64,000 bases of DNA from Takifugu bimaculatus (GCA_004026145.2 CP034985.2:9444424-9508423); one strand, 5' to 3'; positions 37,921 to 50,427 are shown, counted from the stretch's first letter. A program made the numbers and translations. The notes: a model not told the origin generated them from the letters alone.

Positions 37921-40370
37921 AGGGCGACTGTCTGTGACTCGTGGCGACAAAAAACAACCGAACCAGCTCAGCTGAGCCGAGGCGATGGGACAGGACGACG
38001 CAGTGGCTTCTGATTCTGCAAGATTGTAGCTTCTTCCTGGAGAAATCGCTGCCTTAAGCTCTTATTTAATCTCTGTACTCTTTTAAAGCCCATTTTAATG
38101 TGTAGTAAGGGCGGCTACATAGTCGTGGACAGTTTTGGGCCCCATTTGCCCCAATAGGTTGTGGTTGAATTGAACACTCATATGAGGTTTTATAGACATT
38201 CCTCTGAAGTCACGGGTGTGATCTCATCTTCTATTAGCTAGTGTGTAGCTGACCTTCATTAAGCTTCTAAAAATCAACTAGCGCAGATTCTTTTCTTGTT
38301 CTTGCATGTTTCATGGCGGTTTCTTTAAGATGTTTTCTAATTCAGTTACATTCCTGGAGTTAAAGTAAGCGAATCTGTTGTGTAAGTTGCGTTTCGGGCG
38401 GTGGCTGCAGGTGAGCCCTCCTACCTGACCTGGCACTAGTGATAAGAGCATAAACTGGACATGGATATAGTTCTCCGATGGCTCCAGGGAAATCTCAAAA
38501 CCACCTTGAAACACATTGATACCAAAATCTCAAGTTTTTTATATTGTTGGGGTCGTCGGCGTGTCATACGAGTCGAGCCAAGATACCAGCGCGTCTTTTT
38601 CCTCTTTTAATCCCAGTCATCATGCTGCCTTAGCAGACATTGTGATGCCTTAATGTTTCCTTTTCAGCCTGGTGGGTTGATGTTGCTGATCCAGACGCCG
38701 GTCGGCGCCAGCCGGTGTGACCTAGAATCTTGCAGAACTTGACTGGCGGTGGATTCGTCCGAGCTGCTTGCTCTTGCTGAATCCATCATTTTGCACAGTA
38801 TTACAGGTGGAGGTGAATGTTGGAGTGGAAGCATGACCTTAAATGTTTTCTTTTTATCGGCGCCGAGCTCCGTAAGTCTTTTTTTTTTTTGTTGTTTAAG
38901 CCAATTTTTTTCTCATAAATGCCAAATTATAGTTTACTAAAGCATTTTGCACAAAATAAACATACAAATTATTACATTGTCACTTTTTTATATTATCTAC
39001 GTGTAAAAATACAAAAACAAACAAACATTCTGAACATTTACATATCTTTATCATCAATATCACTGTAATCATGTAGATCAAATGTAATCTAAGATGTATA
39101 GAACAAAGTTTAAATGGACTAACATTTATCATTGTTTACATGATGTTTAGGGGAAATTATGGGGTAAAATGGGGAGTGTTTACATGATTTTTTCCTCGTC
39201 TGAGGCCTTGTGTTGTAGGTACAGCGTTCCGATCATCTCAGCGGATTTAGTTCAGACGTGATCAAAACCGCTGCTGTTGGCAGAGTTCAGAGAGAGAAAG
39301 TGCTAAAACAAACATATCCCTTTTGTTTGTCACTGTCGGTGTGTTTTGATTTCAAAGTCTCTAAATGTAAATCGATGCCAGCGGTTTTTAAGAGCTTTAC
39401 TCTCTCTGGTAGCCTGAACTGTACACATAAATGTTCTCAGTGTTTCTGGTGATTCTGCTTGATCTTGTTGTGGACTGATACCACCCCCCCCCATCCCCGG
39501 TTCATTTTAACCACATGGAACTTAACCGTAGGTGCCAAATTGCAAAAGTGTCATTTTAATGGGAAAGTGTCTTTTATCATGATTGTATTGACCTGATTCA
39601 TTCTGTGAAATCCGTTTTTTTTTTTTTTTTTTTTTTTAGCAGCAGCAAGGTGAATAAAATCTGTCACGGTGTTCCAATAAACTCCAACATTGATTCCAGA
39701 GTTTGTAATCATGTTATTATTCATTTGTTACTATAGTACAGCGACTGCTCAATGTCTTCCCACGCCCTGGTGGAAACTCATTTTTACCTGTATTTAGAAC
39801 GAGCTGCAGATCTAAAAAGTTGACGATAAATACGGGGATCGTCCACACTGTGCTTGGTAAACATTAGTGGACTCAGGACTGAACCTTGTTGGACGATAAA
39901 CATCTAAGAGTGCCACCGAGACAAGGTTTGATTTTATTATAGAATAATAAAACACTTCTGTCAACAGTAGAGAATATGTAATTCCACTTGAGGAGCTACG
40001 AAGTTGATCATTTTAATGTTTTAACATGTAATTGTCTTCATCTATATACAAAAACTTAGATTTTCTATATTTTCATATAAATGATAGATGGAACTATGTC
40101 AGTAAACTACAAGTGAGGCTAATGCACCGTTAGCTATGGAGGTCATTTTATGCCCTACATACTCTCAATAGGAACACAAACAATAACACCATTGTTAGTT
40201 CCTGAATTCTGACTGTGCACTATTAGGCTTTTCAACCAGCGAGTATTTAAAAATCAGCCGAGTCAGAAGAGGTTTCTCCTTTCAAGCCAAAACTGAGGGG
40301 TTTTTAAAAAAAACAAAAAAAACCAAAACCATCACATCTGTCTTGAAACACGGACCGGAACAAATTTAGC
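37921..40370. other. snx17 3' UTR and intergenic spacer
   Basis: The sequence following the snx17 stop holds no other conserved frame. AATAAA motifs at about 38955 and 39676-39681 suggest a 3' UTR of about 1.0-1.8 kb. A T homopolymer lies at about 39617-39638. The remainder is spacer before the presumed 3' end of znf513 on the other strand. Confidence 0.6.
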
Positions 40371-40371
40371 G

Positions 40372-41624
40372 TTTATTTCAGAAATCCTCAGTTAAGGCAT
40401 TTATGAGACACTGCATAAAGACACAAACATGACACTTGAGGATGTGTGAAATCATGAGTCGGCACTCGCAGCTCATTGGCAACCTTGGAAAACAAAAATA
40501 ATCTCGCTTGCATATTTTAGTCATCAGTAAACAGTGATTTCTCCCCGTAGCTGCTAAATTACATCACATAAAAAAAAAAAAGCCAACAACTATACATTAG
40601 AGTATACACTAGCTGTGTTACATCCACATTAGAAAAATAAAATCACCATCACACTCGCATGCTCACTGCATCATCATCAAGTAAAAACATGACAAGTTCA
40701 CAGTGGACGTAAGAGGGTGAAGTCATCCGCTAAAACGGCAGGTTTATTCTTCCAACGCCAGAAACGACCAAACTCGCACAAACCTGCCGTTTTTAAATCC
40801 GCGAACCACGTCGACCAACAGTTTTTATCCGGCCACTGTGTGGAGTTGTGCTTTATTTTACACCAGGAAACTGAGCGAAACGCACTGCTCGTGCATGTCG
40901 TTTAGTGTTGAATGAGCTGGAAACATGGCAAAAGACATTACACAATAAAAGATATCGTAGCTTTTCCGACACGACATAAATAATGCTTCCAGGTGCTCTC
41001 AAATAGCCATTTACAAGTAGCACATACATTAGTAAATTCATCTGAAGGCATGCCGTTACCAGAGCCTGAGCCTGACGTGAAGTAGAGGGTCAGAGGTCTA
41101 AGAGCTGCACTGTGGAGCTCAGCCATAACATTAGAACCACCCAACATCCCGTCACCTCTCAGGGGTTATAATATTATGGCTGCGTAGTGGAAATCTTAAA
41201 GTCATGGCGGGAAGAGAGAAATCAGCAACATTCACATTCTTCGTGGTGCAAGAGATGAAAATGAAACGCTAAAAATAAGGATCCCTTATCAAAACAACTG
41301 CAAATCAGCTCCGCAGCACAGCTCCGCCCCACGAGGCGAACACACGGAGGGGTATTTGGTGATTTCTGCCTTAAGGTGAATGTATTGTGGTTCAATGTGC
41401 AGAGGGAGACTTCAGAACTTTCAGAAGTTCCGACAAATTCAGAGAAAAACGACCAAAGCGTCCAGAACACCTTCTGCGGGACTCAAATGAACAATTAGCA
41501 GCCTTCAATGACAACAGACGACACACTCAAAGACAAAAACACGCAAGAACATTGTAAAGACTCCAAGGAACGACAGGAACAAGTTGCTGGTAGCTTAGAT
41601 TTGCTGTTAGATATTGTGTTAATC
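40372..41624 (-). other. Probable znf513 3' UTR
   Basis: On the minus strand this follows the znf513 stop codon at 41625-41627 without any further conserved frame. Minus-strand AATAAA signals occur at 40857-40852 and 40377-40372, so the UTR is probably about 0.8-1.25 kb. Confidence 0.55.
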
Positions 41625-44002
41625 TCAGGTTTGCAGCAGTTTGAGCGTACTTTCCGAGCGCCCGCTCTGGAACACGTACTGCATATCCACCTCCGCCTCT
41701 TTCCTGTGCGTCTGAGCTCCTCCCACCATCCCCTTTTCCTCCTCGTCCTCCTCATCGTTGCCGGTCATGGGAACCTTCACCCACCCGTCGGTGGCCAGGC
41801 CGTGTTTCTTCTGATGTCTCTTGTAATTGTCCCAGTGGCCCGTGGTGTAGCCGCACTCCCGACACTTGTACGGCTTCTCCCCCGTGTGCCGCAGCATGTG
41901 GCCGCTTCAGGTTCATGCTCTGGTTGCAGCTGTAGCTGCACACCGCGCACTGGAAAGGCTTGGCGCCCGAGTGCACGCGCTGGTGCCGCTTCAGGTTGGC
42001 CAGGTTGCCGCACGCGTAATCGCACAAATGGCACTTGTACGGCTTCTCGCCCGTGTGCACTCGGTGGTGCCGCTTCAGGTTGTCGAAGTGCGCCGAGGCG
42101 TAGTCGCACTGTGGGCACTTGTAGGGTTTCTCGCCGCTGTGGGTTTTCATGTGCCGCGCCAGGTGGTTGGGGTAATGAGTGAGGAAAGGGCAGGCGGCGC
42201 AGGTGTACACTTTGTCGCTGCGCTCACCCGGACTGTTGGGGGACGACGACGTGTCCTTCGTCAGCATTTCCAGCGTGCACTTGGCGCAGATCTGCGCGGA
42301 CGTCCCGTCCTCGTCCTCGAGGACAACGCCGCACAGCCGACAGGTGAAAGGGAAGAGCGAGGATGGGAGGGTGGGGCCATCTGCCGCGGCCCCTCTGGTC
42401 GCCCTGTTGCTGCTTCCACCTGCGGTTTCATGCAGAGGCCCAGGCTGATGCCCGGGGGCGGGGTTAGACGCAGGTATGGGTGGCGGCGACGCTCCCTTTA
42501 GGCTGTCAAAGGCTGATAGGTAGTCGCTGTTCGGGGCCTCCAAACTCAGGTTTGAAGTTGCCTGCGCAACTTCTGAAACCACCCCTGAAGAGGAGAACAG
42601 GAGTTAGATTCTGGAAGCTACAACAGAAACGGAAGACACACAGGACAGAAGATGGATCCCACCTTTGGGCGAAACAGCCAGACATTTCCTCGTTGGACCT
42701 CTGCCCACTCACTTGCCTCTTCTGGCTAATTTGCCCCAATGTCGGTGGTCCTGCTGTGTCCTGACCCATCCCAGGAGTCTGCACGTGCATGCGCTGGTGC
42801 CTCTTCAGGTTGCCGAGGGAACTGCAGGCAAAAGTGCAGCTGTCGCATTTGTACGGTTTCTCGCCGGTGTGAATCCGCAGGTGCCGCTGCAGATTCACCA
42901 GCTGGGCTGAGGCGTAAGTGCACAGGGGGCAGTGATAAGGCTTCTCGCCGTTGTGCGTCTTCATGTGACGCTTCACGTGGTTGGCGTAGCGCGAGGAGAA
43001 GCCGCACAGGTGACACGAGTGCTGCTTGGCCAGTTTGTCCTCAGCCGTCAGAGATTTGTCGTCGATTCCATTCGCCATGGCCTCGAGCTGCAAGGTGGGA
43101 GCCCGCGCGGATCCCGCTGATGCCCGCAAACGATGGACAGAAGTCTGTGGACTTGGATTCCCTCGAGGCTTTGCAGCACCGGAGGACAGTACGGCCCCAC
43201 GAGGTCTATGCCAGGTCCCAGAGGTCCGTCTCGGAGCTGTCCGCAGCCCCTGCAGGACAGGTAGGAAGGGAAGCCCGGTTCAGACGGGGCCGTCCTGCCC
43301 TCATCCTCTCTCCCGTCGTCAGTGGTGCTGTGTGAGCTGCACGTTTCGCTTTCCATGCTGATCTGGTTGTAGACGGGGTTCTCCTCATCACCCAGAGGAT
43401 ACACGGAGAAACCGATTTCAGCAGCTACTTCTGAGCAAGACAGAGAGAAACCTTTGACCACCAAGACCAACAGCTGTACATTCTCCCTCATTGAATTCAG
43501 AATTAAATTCTCGATCTAGAACTACTAGATTCAAACTGGTACATAAACGAGACACAGTATTGTCAGATAATTAACAAGAACCTCAAACAACTGTTGTAAA
43601 TTAATGTCGACATTGATAAATGACCCACAACAGCTGGTTCTGAGCAGCTCTACCGCTGTATAATATCTAAGAGATCAACCTGGATGAGTTTTAACCGTGA
43701 AGTAAAAACAAAAGCTTCTCTACTGCTACAGCCCCAGACACAGAACAAAGACAGGCAGAAAAAGAACCAAGCGTCGGTCCAGTCGTACTCACGGCACTCC
43801 TGATATTTAAGCTCTCCTTTTCCCCAGACGAGCGTTTTCAAAGACTAAAAAGGATCAAGGCTTTGCAGCACTCATCAGCTTCACCGCTACTCAGAAAACC
43901 TCCTCCTTCCACTGACGGCAAGGCAGGATGTGAAGGAGGCGAGAGCAGACTGCCCTTTTATACTGCCCCTCCAAACCCCCTCCTGGATGATTACAGAGTC
44001 TA

Positions 44003-44039
<37 letters not shown>

Positions 44040-44089
44040 CTATAATGGTAAAGCTGCTGCTGCTGCTTTTGTTGATGATAATGATGGTA

Positions 44090-44127
<38 letters not shown>

Positions 44128-44174
44128 GGGGGAGAAATGATAATGGCAGTGGGGCAAAGGGAGCAGAGGTAGTA

Positions 44175-44210
<36 letters not shown>

Positions 44211-45579
44211 AAATAAATGCCTGTCTGCAATAGTGTCCTTGATGGTAATGGACCTATTTTTATGACCATTATATAATAATGGTATCTGAGCATTTTTCTC
44301 CACTTGCAGAGAAATATAAGCTGCTGCCTCCATTTCTCTATTCGTCACACAGGGGCAACAGTTCACAACTGGGAAACCAGCTGAAAGCACAGCCATGCCT
44401 GTATTCCCTGGTAAAAATGTAGGACCATGTCACTGTGAGCCGAGATAACATGAATGTAACATGGATTTACCTTTGAGAATAAAAGAATAGATCAAGTAAA
44501 CTCCTAAATACTGCTGATGCGACACCGCTCAGATATTTATCTGCTCAGTTGTCTGCTGTCTCAAAGGCTGTTAACAGGAGTCAAATATTAGCACATTAAC
44601 AAAAAAACCTTGATTACACACCAGAGAACTTGTCCAGGTTTAGGATTTTGCCGTCGTGATCAAACTCGAGGTCGTGTCCCAGTAGAAACTCAGTGTCTAA
44701 GTTGAGAGTGTGAGGAGCTTCGATTGCTACACCATCTTCAGAATCCACTGTCGCCAGAGAAAAGGGCAAAAACAGAAAAGCCATAGTGAGGGGATCTTTA
44801 ATCAATATTCAGGAAAACTGGGAGTGTTCAAGAAAAACACTCTAGATTCTGGCAGACACACAGCAAAAGCTAATGATACACCATCTACTGCCAGGCCAAT
44901 TAAAAAGCATTTAGCTGAGCAGCCTCCTTCTGGCATCAACACACCACCTACTGGCCATGTGAGATCTACTCCAATTCAAAGAATACCTCATGATCATAAG
45001 AAGAGAAATATTTGACTGAAACAATATAAAAACAACAATATTTTACATTAAAAAGGATCAGCGACAATGATAAATGACTGTATTTGCCAGGACACCAGTG
45101 TTGTCCATAATATGATCTACTGAAACTATTGATTACAAATGCTTTAGGTTTTGTCTTTAGGCAGGTGAAACTACTGATCAAAGGAAAAACAGCGATAAAT
45201 GCTGCCAGGCATGTGGACGAGGCAATTAAATAAAGCACCTCTTTGTAAGCTTCATTAGATGAGTGCGCAGAACAGAAAAACACTGGGAAAGGATCTAGGA
45301 ATTTAACAAAACGACATTCTGCAGTTCAGCATGATTGATGGCGAAATTGTTGCGGTGCTAAAACAGCAACATCTGGTGTCCAGATGTGAGTCGAGAATCA
45401 GGACACACACTATAAAGGACCGGGCCAAACGCACACACGGACGCAATTGAAGAAAGTAAAAGTAACTGAAGACTGAATTTCTAGCAAAGCTCAATAACAA
45501 CCCGGCTCTCCAACACCGAACAGATCCGTCTGTACGTACACTTGACTGGCTGTGGATTCTGCTGTTTTTTTCTTGGCAT
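41625..45579 (-). CDS. znf513: ZNF513-like C2H2 zinc-finger transcription factor (4 coding exons, several apparent frame breaks)
   Basis: Minus-strand coding exons are 45579-45540 (MPRKKQQNPQPVK), 44747-44622 (FLLGHDLEFDHDG), 43430-42713 and 42584-41625; about 614 aa if frame breaks are ignored (human 541). The protein has two similar halves. Each begins with a CxxC...CxxC ribbon (CRGCGQ...YCLRC; CRLCGV...ICAKC) and continues into C2H2 fingers linked by TGEKPY-type linkers: three fingers in the first half and five in the second (ending YTTGHWDNYKRHQKKH). Eight fingers matches human ZNF513. The mammalian gene is a nuclear regulator required in retina and mutated in a retinitis pigmentosa family. 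Frame breaks: near 43185, near 43100-43125 and at 41900-41901, plus a phase mismatch at the exon 3/4 junction. Long antisense frames in this interval are shadows. Confidence 0.88.
44008..44212. repeat. Three (ATG)n triplet tracts in a znf513 intron
   Basis: ATG/GAT repeats occupy about 44003-44038, 44092-44127 and 44176-44210, with unique sequence between. They generate spurious poly-Ser, poly-His and poly-Ile frames on the minus strand. Confidence 0.95.
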
Positions 45580-46751
45580 CTTCCAGTTGACCCCTCTCTG
45601 ATTTTTGCAGCGTCTTCTTCAAGACTTCAACAACCATCAGCTCATCGTTATCGTTTTGAGAGAAACGCTTTAGGATTCCTGTAGACACATGCAGTCAGTT
45701 TCAACAATTAAAAAGAAATCCCTTCACGAAACCCTGCAACACAAAACACCATTTTGACAAGTGCAAGTAAAGCTTGAAGTTATTGAAAGGTTTAGGCATT
45801 TGATTAATTATATTCCTAATAGATTATATTTCTGACTATAACTACAAAACACATCCACCAACAAAGCGTTTATATCATTTGCATAATCTATGTTCAGGGT
45901 AGTTATTTGCGTTCCAGTGACTGCACAACATATTAAAGTGTGCATTAATATACCCCCTGATGTAGGATGGAAGGACAACTCTTCCCAGAGGGTGCTACAA
46001 CAATTAAAATCCAATTACACACCCCACCCTTACAAATAACCTGTCATCAATGCAGAAACGGAATTTGTGCATTGTCTTTCATCGTTAGCGACATACAGCT
46101 ACAGCCAGGTACCTACACACTAAAAAATAAACGGGAAAACAATGTTACTTCACAATTTAATAGCTAATTTAGCAGACAGACTAAAGGCAATGACCTTGCA
46201 CCGCGACTGCTTTCAAAACAGAGCAGTCAAGTAAATCAGCGAGCAGGTTAAAAGGAACCATCCCCTCGGATAGCATACGGCTAGCTAACGTGTTGTTACT
46301 GTATAAAGGGGCATTCAAGCAATATTTGGCCGATCAGCGCTAGAGATACCTACATAAAACGAGTCCTTATACTCAAGACGTCAAAAAACCTAAACGGTAA
46401 CTAAACACGACAATGTACAACTAATTTAGCGGCGTAGCTACCAAGCTAACTTACCTAGAAAATCAAAATATTCCTGTCGATTGAGGCTGCTGTTATTGTC
46501 TGTAAACACGCCATCGGACGCAGAGGATTCTCCCTCAGATGTGCAGCGTCTGGAGATCCGCCATTTCTTCATGAGCTGCGGCGACAAAGAAAGGCAATTA
46601 ATGGTATTTTTCATAACTTAATTGATTTTTAGATTCGCCTTTCATCCATCCACAGCAAACAACAAAGTTACGTCCGGCTAATGTCCTTCAAAATAAAACA
46701 ACTTACAAACCTGTACGCGATCAAAGTCGTTGAAGCAGGAAAAGATGACGT
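45540..46751 (-). CDS. Unrecognised spliced ORF upstream of and overlapping znf513
   Basis: Minus-strand segments 46751-46711, 46575-46455 and 45678-45540 each have AG acceptors and GT donors and stay open in one frame across both joins. From the first visible ATG (46572) the frame continues through RQEYFDFL|GILKRFSQNDND, then a charged helix-like stretch (LMVVEVLKKTLQKSERGQ), about 88 aa to a stop just inside the next znf513 exon. Read upstream without that ATG, the previous exon adds VIFSCFNDFDRVQ. The znf513 start ATG (45579) lies inside the last segment in another frame. I recognise no family. It could be a small separate gene, a long overlapping upstream ORF in the znf513 mRNA, or chance. 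A candidate first exon with ATG at about 46895 does not join in phase unless one base is dropped. Confidence 0.5.
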
Positions 46752-46869
46752 CTATTGATCCAATTTTATATTTTGAAATTTATGCTTTACTTTCCTGATA
46801 CTATTCAGCACTAAAATTTTGTCTCTTCATTCAAGAATGATATTTATAAATAAATCACTGCGATTGGTA

Positions 46870-47400
46870 ATTTTACCTCGCTTGCTTCTCCATTGAACGT
46901 ACGCAGTTGTTTATTTTGAAGTCTAAGAGATGACTACCGGAAGTGCTGTTACTGGTGGGCTGTCACTTTTATTCCATTGTATACATCTTACTTCCGTTAT
47001 GTCAAGTTGGTATTTCCGCTTCCGAAATCAATTTCCGCTTTCTTTTCGGAGCTAAAAGATAGATTAAACGTGCAAAAATAACTTTGTTGTTTTTTAAAAA
47101 AACATGTTTTTCAAATGTACACAATTGAAATATGAATTAAATCATCAATTGGGATTTTATTTATCCTTTAAATATCGTTACCACAAACGTGCTCAACATT
47201 TGATACACATACAGTAGAAATTATGGTTGATAGATCTAGATTGGTGTTTCGATATAATGTAATACCAATGACATTAATTGCTCCAGGGCTGTGTGTATAT
47301 TTGACAATGGAAACATGACAAAAAACGCTTATGGAATTGCGCGTTTCCAAAGGGGAGATTCTGTGATTCTGCGTCATCCTATTGGCTCCTGTCACTGCAG
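46870..47400. promoter_or_regulatory. Probable bidirectional promoter between the znf513 transcript and RNF19
   Basis: Divergent transcription is expected here: the minus-strand exons above end near 46.9 kb and a probable plus-strand 5' UTR exon ends at 47646. ETS-type cores cluster within 120 bases: CCGGAAGT at about 46937-46944, CTTCCG at about 46991, and paired TTCCGC sites around 47015-47035. Such ETS-rich, TATA-less sequence is typical of housekeeping bidirectional promoters. Confidence 0.5.
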
Positions 47401-47646
47401 CGTGCCTCCCCCCCGGAGCGCCCATCAGTCCAGCTGCTGCGTCTCCTCAGCAGCGTGGAGCTTCTCCTGCGACGAAAACCATCACACGCACACGCACAGA
47501 TATCTCTTCCATGCAGCAGTAAAGAGGAAGAGGCGGTGCATGTGTGTGTGTGTTGCAGTGCGTGATTTCTGCGCTCCCGTTTGGTCCTCAAGGGGAGGAG
47601 CCAGTTGTTGATTCTACGCTGCACAGAGAAGGCGCCGTGCACGGAG
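47400..47646 (+). other. Candidate 5' non-coding exon of the RNF19-like gene
   Basis: CpG-rich sequence ends with CACGGAG and a GTAAGAG donor at 47647. It lies upstream of a CTATTCCAG acceptor at 50132 that begins the exon carrying the start codon. No conserved coding content is visible in it. The 2.5 kb between the two contains only simple repeats and spacer. Confidence 0.45.
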
Positions 47647-49069
47647 GTAAGAGACCGTTTACGTAATAGAAATTATGGGGTGTTTTATCTGCAGACGTTC
47701 CAACGCGACTTTATCTCTCATGTTTTTCCTCTGTCCGGTTTGTGCGGGATGCCTGAAAGTGGACGCAAATGCGAATACGTAGCCTGTTCTCCCTGTAACA
47801 GCCACTCCCTGTAACAGCATCATGATGCCCCTGACAGACCTCTGGGAAAGATTTCAGTGGAAATACTGAATAACTCTTCCAATAAATTAGGAGGTTACGC
47901 ATCACATCTTGAGCTAATAATACTTCTCAGCATGTTCTTTAGTATTTGTGGTGTTCTGCAGACCCCGCATCATAGTTTTGATATTTAGTTGTAATCTGAT
48001 ATAAAGGCTATCTTCTGATGTAAGTAAATCAAATATATCTTGATTTAAACTGGTTTGGTCGTTACCATCACTGGCAGCCTGAGGCTGCTGGGCAGCACAT
48101 GATGCAGAAACAGACTTTAGTGAGGGATGCCACTGTGAGTGTGAGTGCGCGCGCATGTGTGTGTTGCCAGGCTGAGGTCACTCTCATGCCTCTGAAACCC
48201 GCATTGCTGATGTGGGCTCGTTTCCAGTGAGCATCATCAGGTTTCCCTCCTCTCAGGTCGACTGCTTAAACAGACCTCTGGTCAGTGATCGCTGAGCAAC
48301 AGCTTATTAAAACATGTCAATAAATATTTATAATACAGTTAAGGAAACATGTCCAAGCATATGGATTCCATATCCTTTAATGCTCACATGTTACAGTAGT
48401 GACATCATTAGATTTATTTCACTTTTCTAAGCAGATTATTAATAAACGTGAAAACAAACATGGGGTATTTGCACGTCTGCATCTCCTTCATTCCCTGGCT
48501 GGATTTTGTTGGGTTGGAGCAGAGCCGTGTTGTAGTTCAGACTCCTTTACAAAATGACTAAGCATTTAAGTTTTTTCTGCTGCTCTATTTTATTTTACGG
48601 GGAGGCACTGTAAATCTTCCTTTTTCCTGATTTTTCATATTTAATTCAGGTGGTAAATCTGGATTTTGACATGGAAGTGGTCACATTCTCTCCTGCAGGG
48701 ATGATGAGTTATTCCTCTCTAGTCAGAATCCATTGATTTTTTTTAGCCCCTACTCCGTTTTGTGGCAGTTTATCTCTCCGCTGAAGCCTTTGCAAACATG
48801 CTTTGGCTCTTCAGATCTCACGTTTGTCTTCAATTTTCCACTAAGGGGAGAAATAAACTGTTAAGTGATTAAGGCCTTTTCATGGCGGGACATATTTTGT
48901 CTGAGTCTGTGCTTTAATTTTCTATAATCCTCCTAAAGGACGTGAATTCTTGTGTTAGCCGATTGTTCATTCTCTGGAATAAGGAGTCAGCGTGGGGAGA
49001 GGGGAGTCAAACGTTTAAGTGTATCTTTAGCCTCAGGAGCATTTTAATGTATTCTACACACATGCGTGC

Positions 49070-49092
49070 ATGCACACACACACACACACTTG
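49070..49092. repeat. (CA)n microsatellite
   Basis: A short CA tract in the presumed first intron of the RNF19-like gene. A second one occurs near 49723-49743, and (GTCC)n is at about 49550-49567. Confidence 0.85.
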
Positions 49093-50424
49093 CACACATT
49101 CAGAGAGAAAACTATTAAGCTGTAAAGTAAAGATGTACTCAGCATCTGTGTCCATCCTGCATGTTATTACTGTTGTTCTGTTGTCCCTCGAGCCCTCGCA
49201 ACTCCTGCTTTCTCTCTCTCTTCTTCACCTCTTTTATGCTGCCTTTCTGTAATTTATATAATCTATTCAAAGTCAGAATCCTGCTAACAAGTAGCAGCCT
49301 CATATTAGCCCGATTTAAAACGAGGGGCCAAAGCTGGAGTGCATCATGGATTTGAAAGAAGTCCAACTCCGAGCCCCTAAATCCTCATCAAACACGGCAG
49401 CAACAACAGGGGCAGTTTGGCTTTGCTGCTGAAACACAGCAAACACTCAACTGCAAAATAATGCAAAAAAGGAAAGATTTTTAGACACATATTTAGGGAA
49501 CAAATATAAACAAGAATGGTGCCGTGTGTGTGTGTGTCTGTGTGTGTGTCTGTCCGTCCGTCCGTCCTGGGCTCAGCTATGACGAGTTTCTGTGAGAAAA
49601 GGACATTTGGATGAATCCCCTCCTGCTCTTGTTGCCTCCTGGGCCTGATTATGAAAACTTGCTGCAGTCTAACGGAGACAGTAGTCTTTGCTGTCTGTCA
49701 CTACCTCTTACCCCCCCACACCCACACACACACACACACACACGCCACCCTCTACACCCCCACTCTGTCTTTTCTATCAGGCTGAATACAGCTCTCCCTC
49801 ATCCGTCCGCCAGCCGAGTCTCAGGCCTGTGACATTAATGTTCTCGCCGTCTGAGTCTTAGAGGGATCTTAAATAACCACCGAAGTGCTCCGTCCCACAC
49901 CTCTTTCAAGTAGAATGCTAACGTGGTCAGCATTTTATAAATCGCAGTTCAGCGGGAGGTTTCCCTGCCTCAGTAAAGGGGGAATAAAACAGGACAGGAT
50001 TAATATTCAAAATTGGAATAAAAATAAAAAGAACAGAAACTGAATAATCCTTTTCAGTGCCTTGACAGCTGAAATAACATCTTATTAAGAATTTATTCAT
50101 TTATTCTGAAAAAAATAACCATCCTATTCCAGGTTTGTGGCAAAGAGGAGGCAACTGCAGCGATGAAGGGCAGCTGGTTAGCTCAGGACTAGCTTGGGCC
50201 TGCACCAGAGGAGGAAGAGGAGGAGGTGAAGAAGACCGAAGAGCAACAAAGCCAATCACGTGAGCAGACCTCGGGAAGGCTCCAAATTAGCGATGCTTAC
50301 CTCGGGCAGGGATTACCTCCTCCTCCTCCTCGTCTACCTCTCCATCACTCCTGCTCTTCCTCCCACCTACGGCAGAGCAGCCAGTCAGCTTCAAGACCTG
50401 TGAGAGCTCGCAGTGGTCTTCCCC

Positions 50425-50427
<3 letters not shown>

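Noticed and set aside
41508..43361. Long open frames on the plus strand across the zinc-finger region (up to about 220 codons)
   Set aside because: They are antisense shadows of the GC-rich, repetitive finger exons of znf513 and have no conserved content of their own.
43650..43841. Possible extra znf513 exon (frame containing LKTLVWGKGELKYQEC)
   Set aside because: znf513 exon 2 joins the exon at 43430 directly in the correct phase, and inserting this piece introduces a stop.
43891..44396. Frames rich in Ser, His and Ile on the minus strand
   Set aside because: They come from (ATG)n triplet tracts in a znf513 intron and no coding exon joins them.
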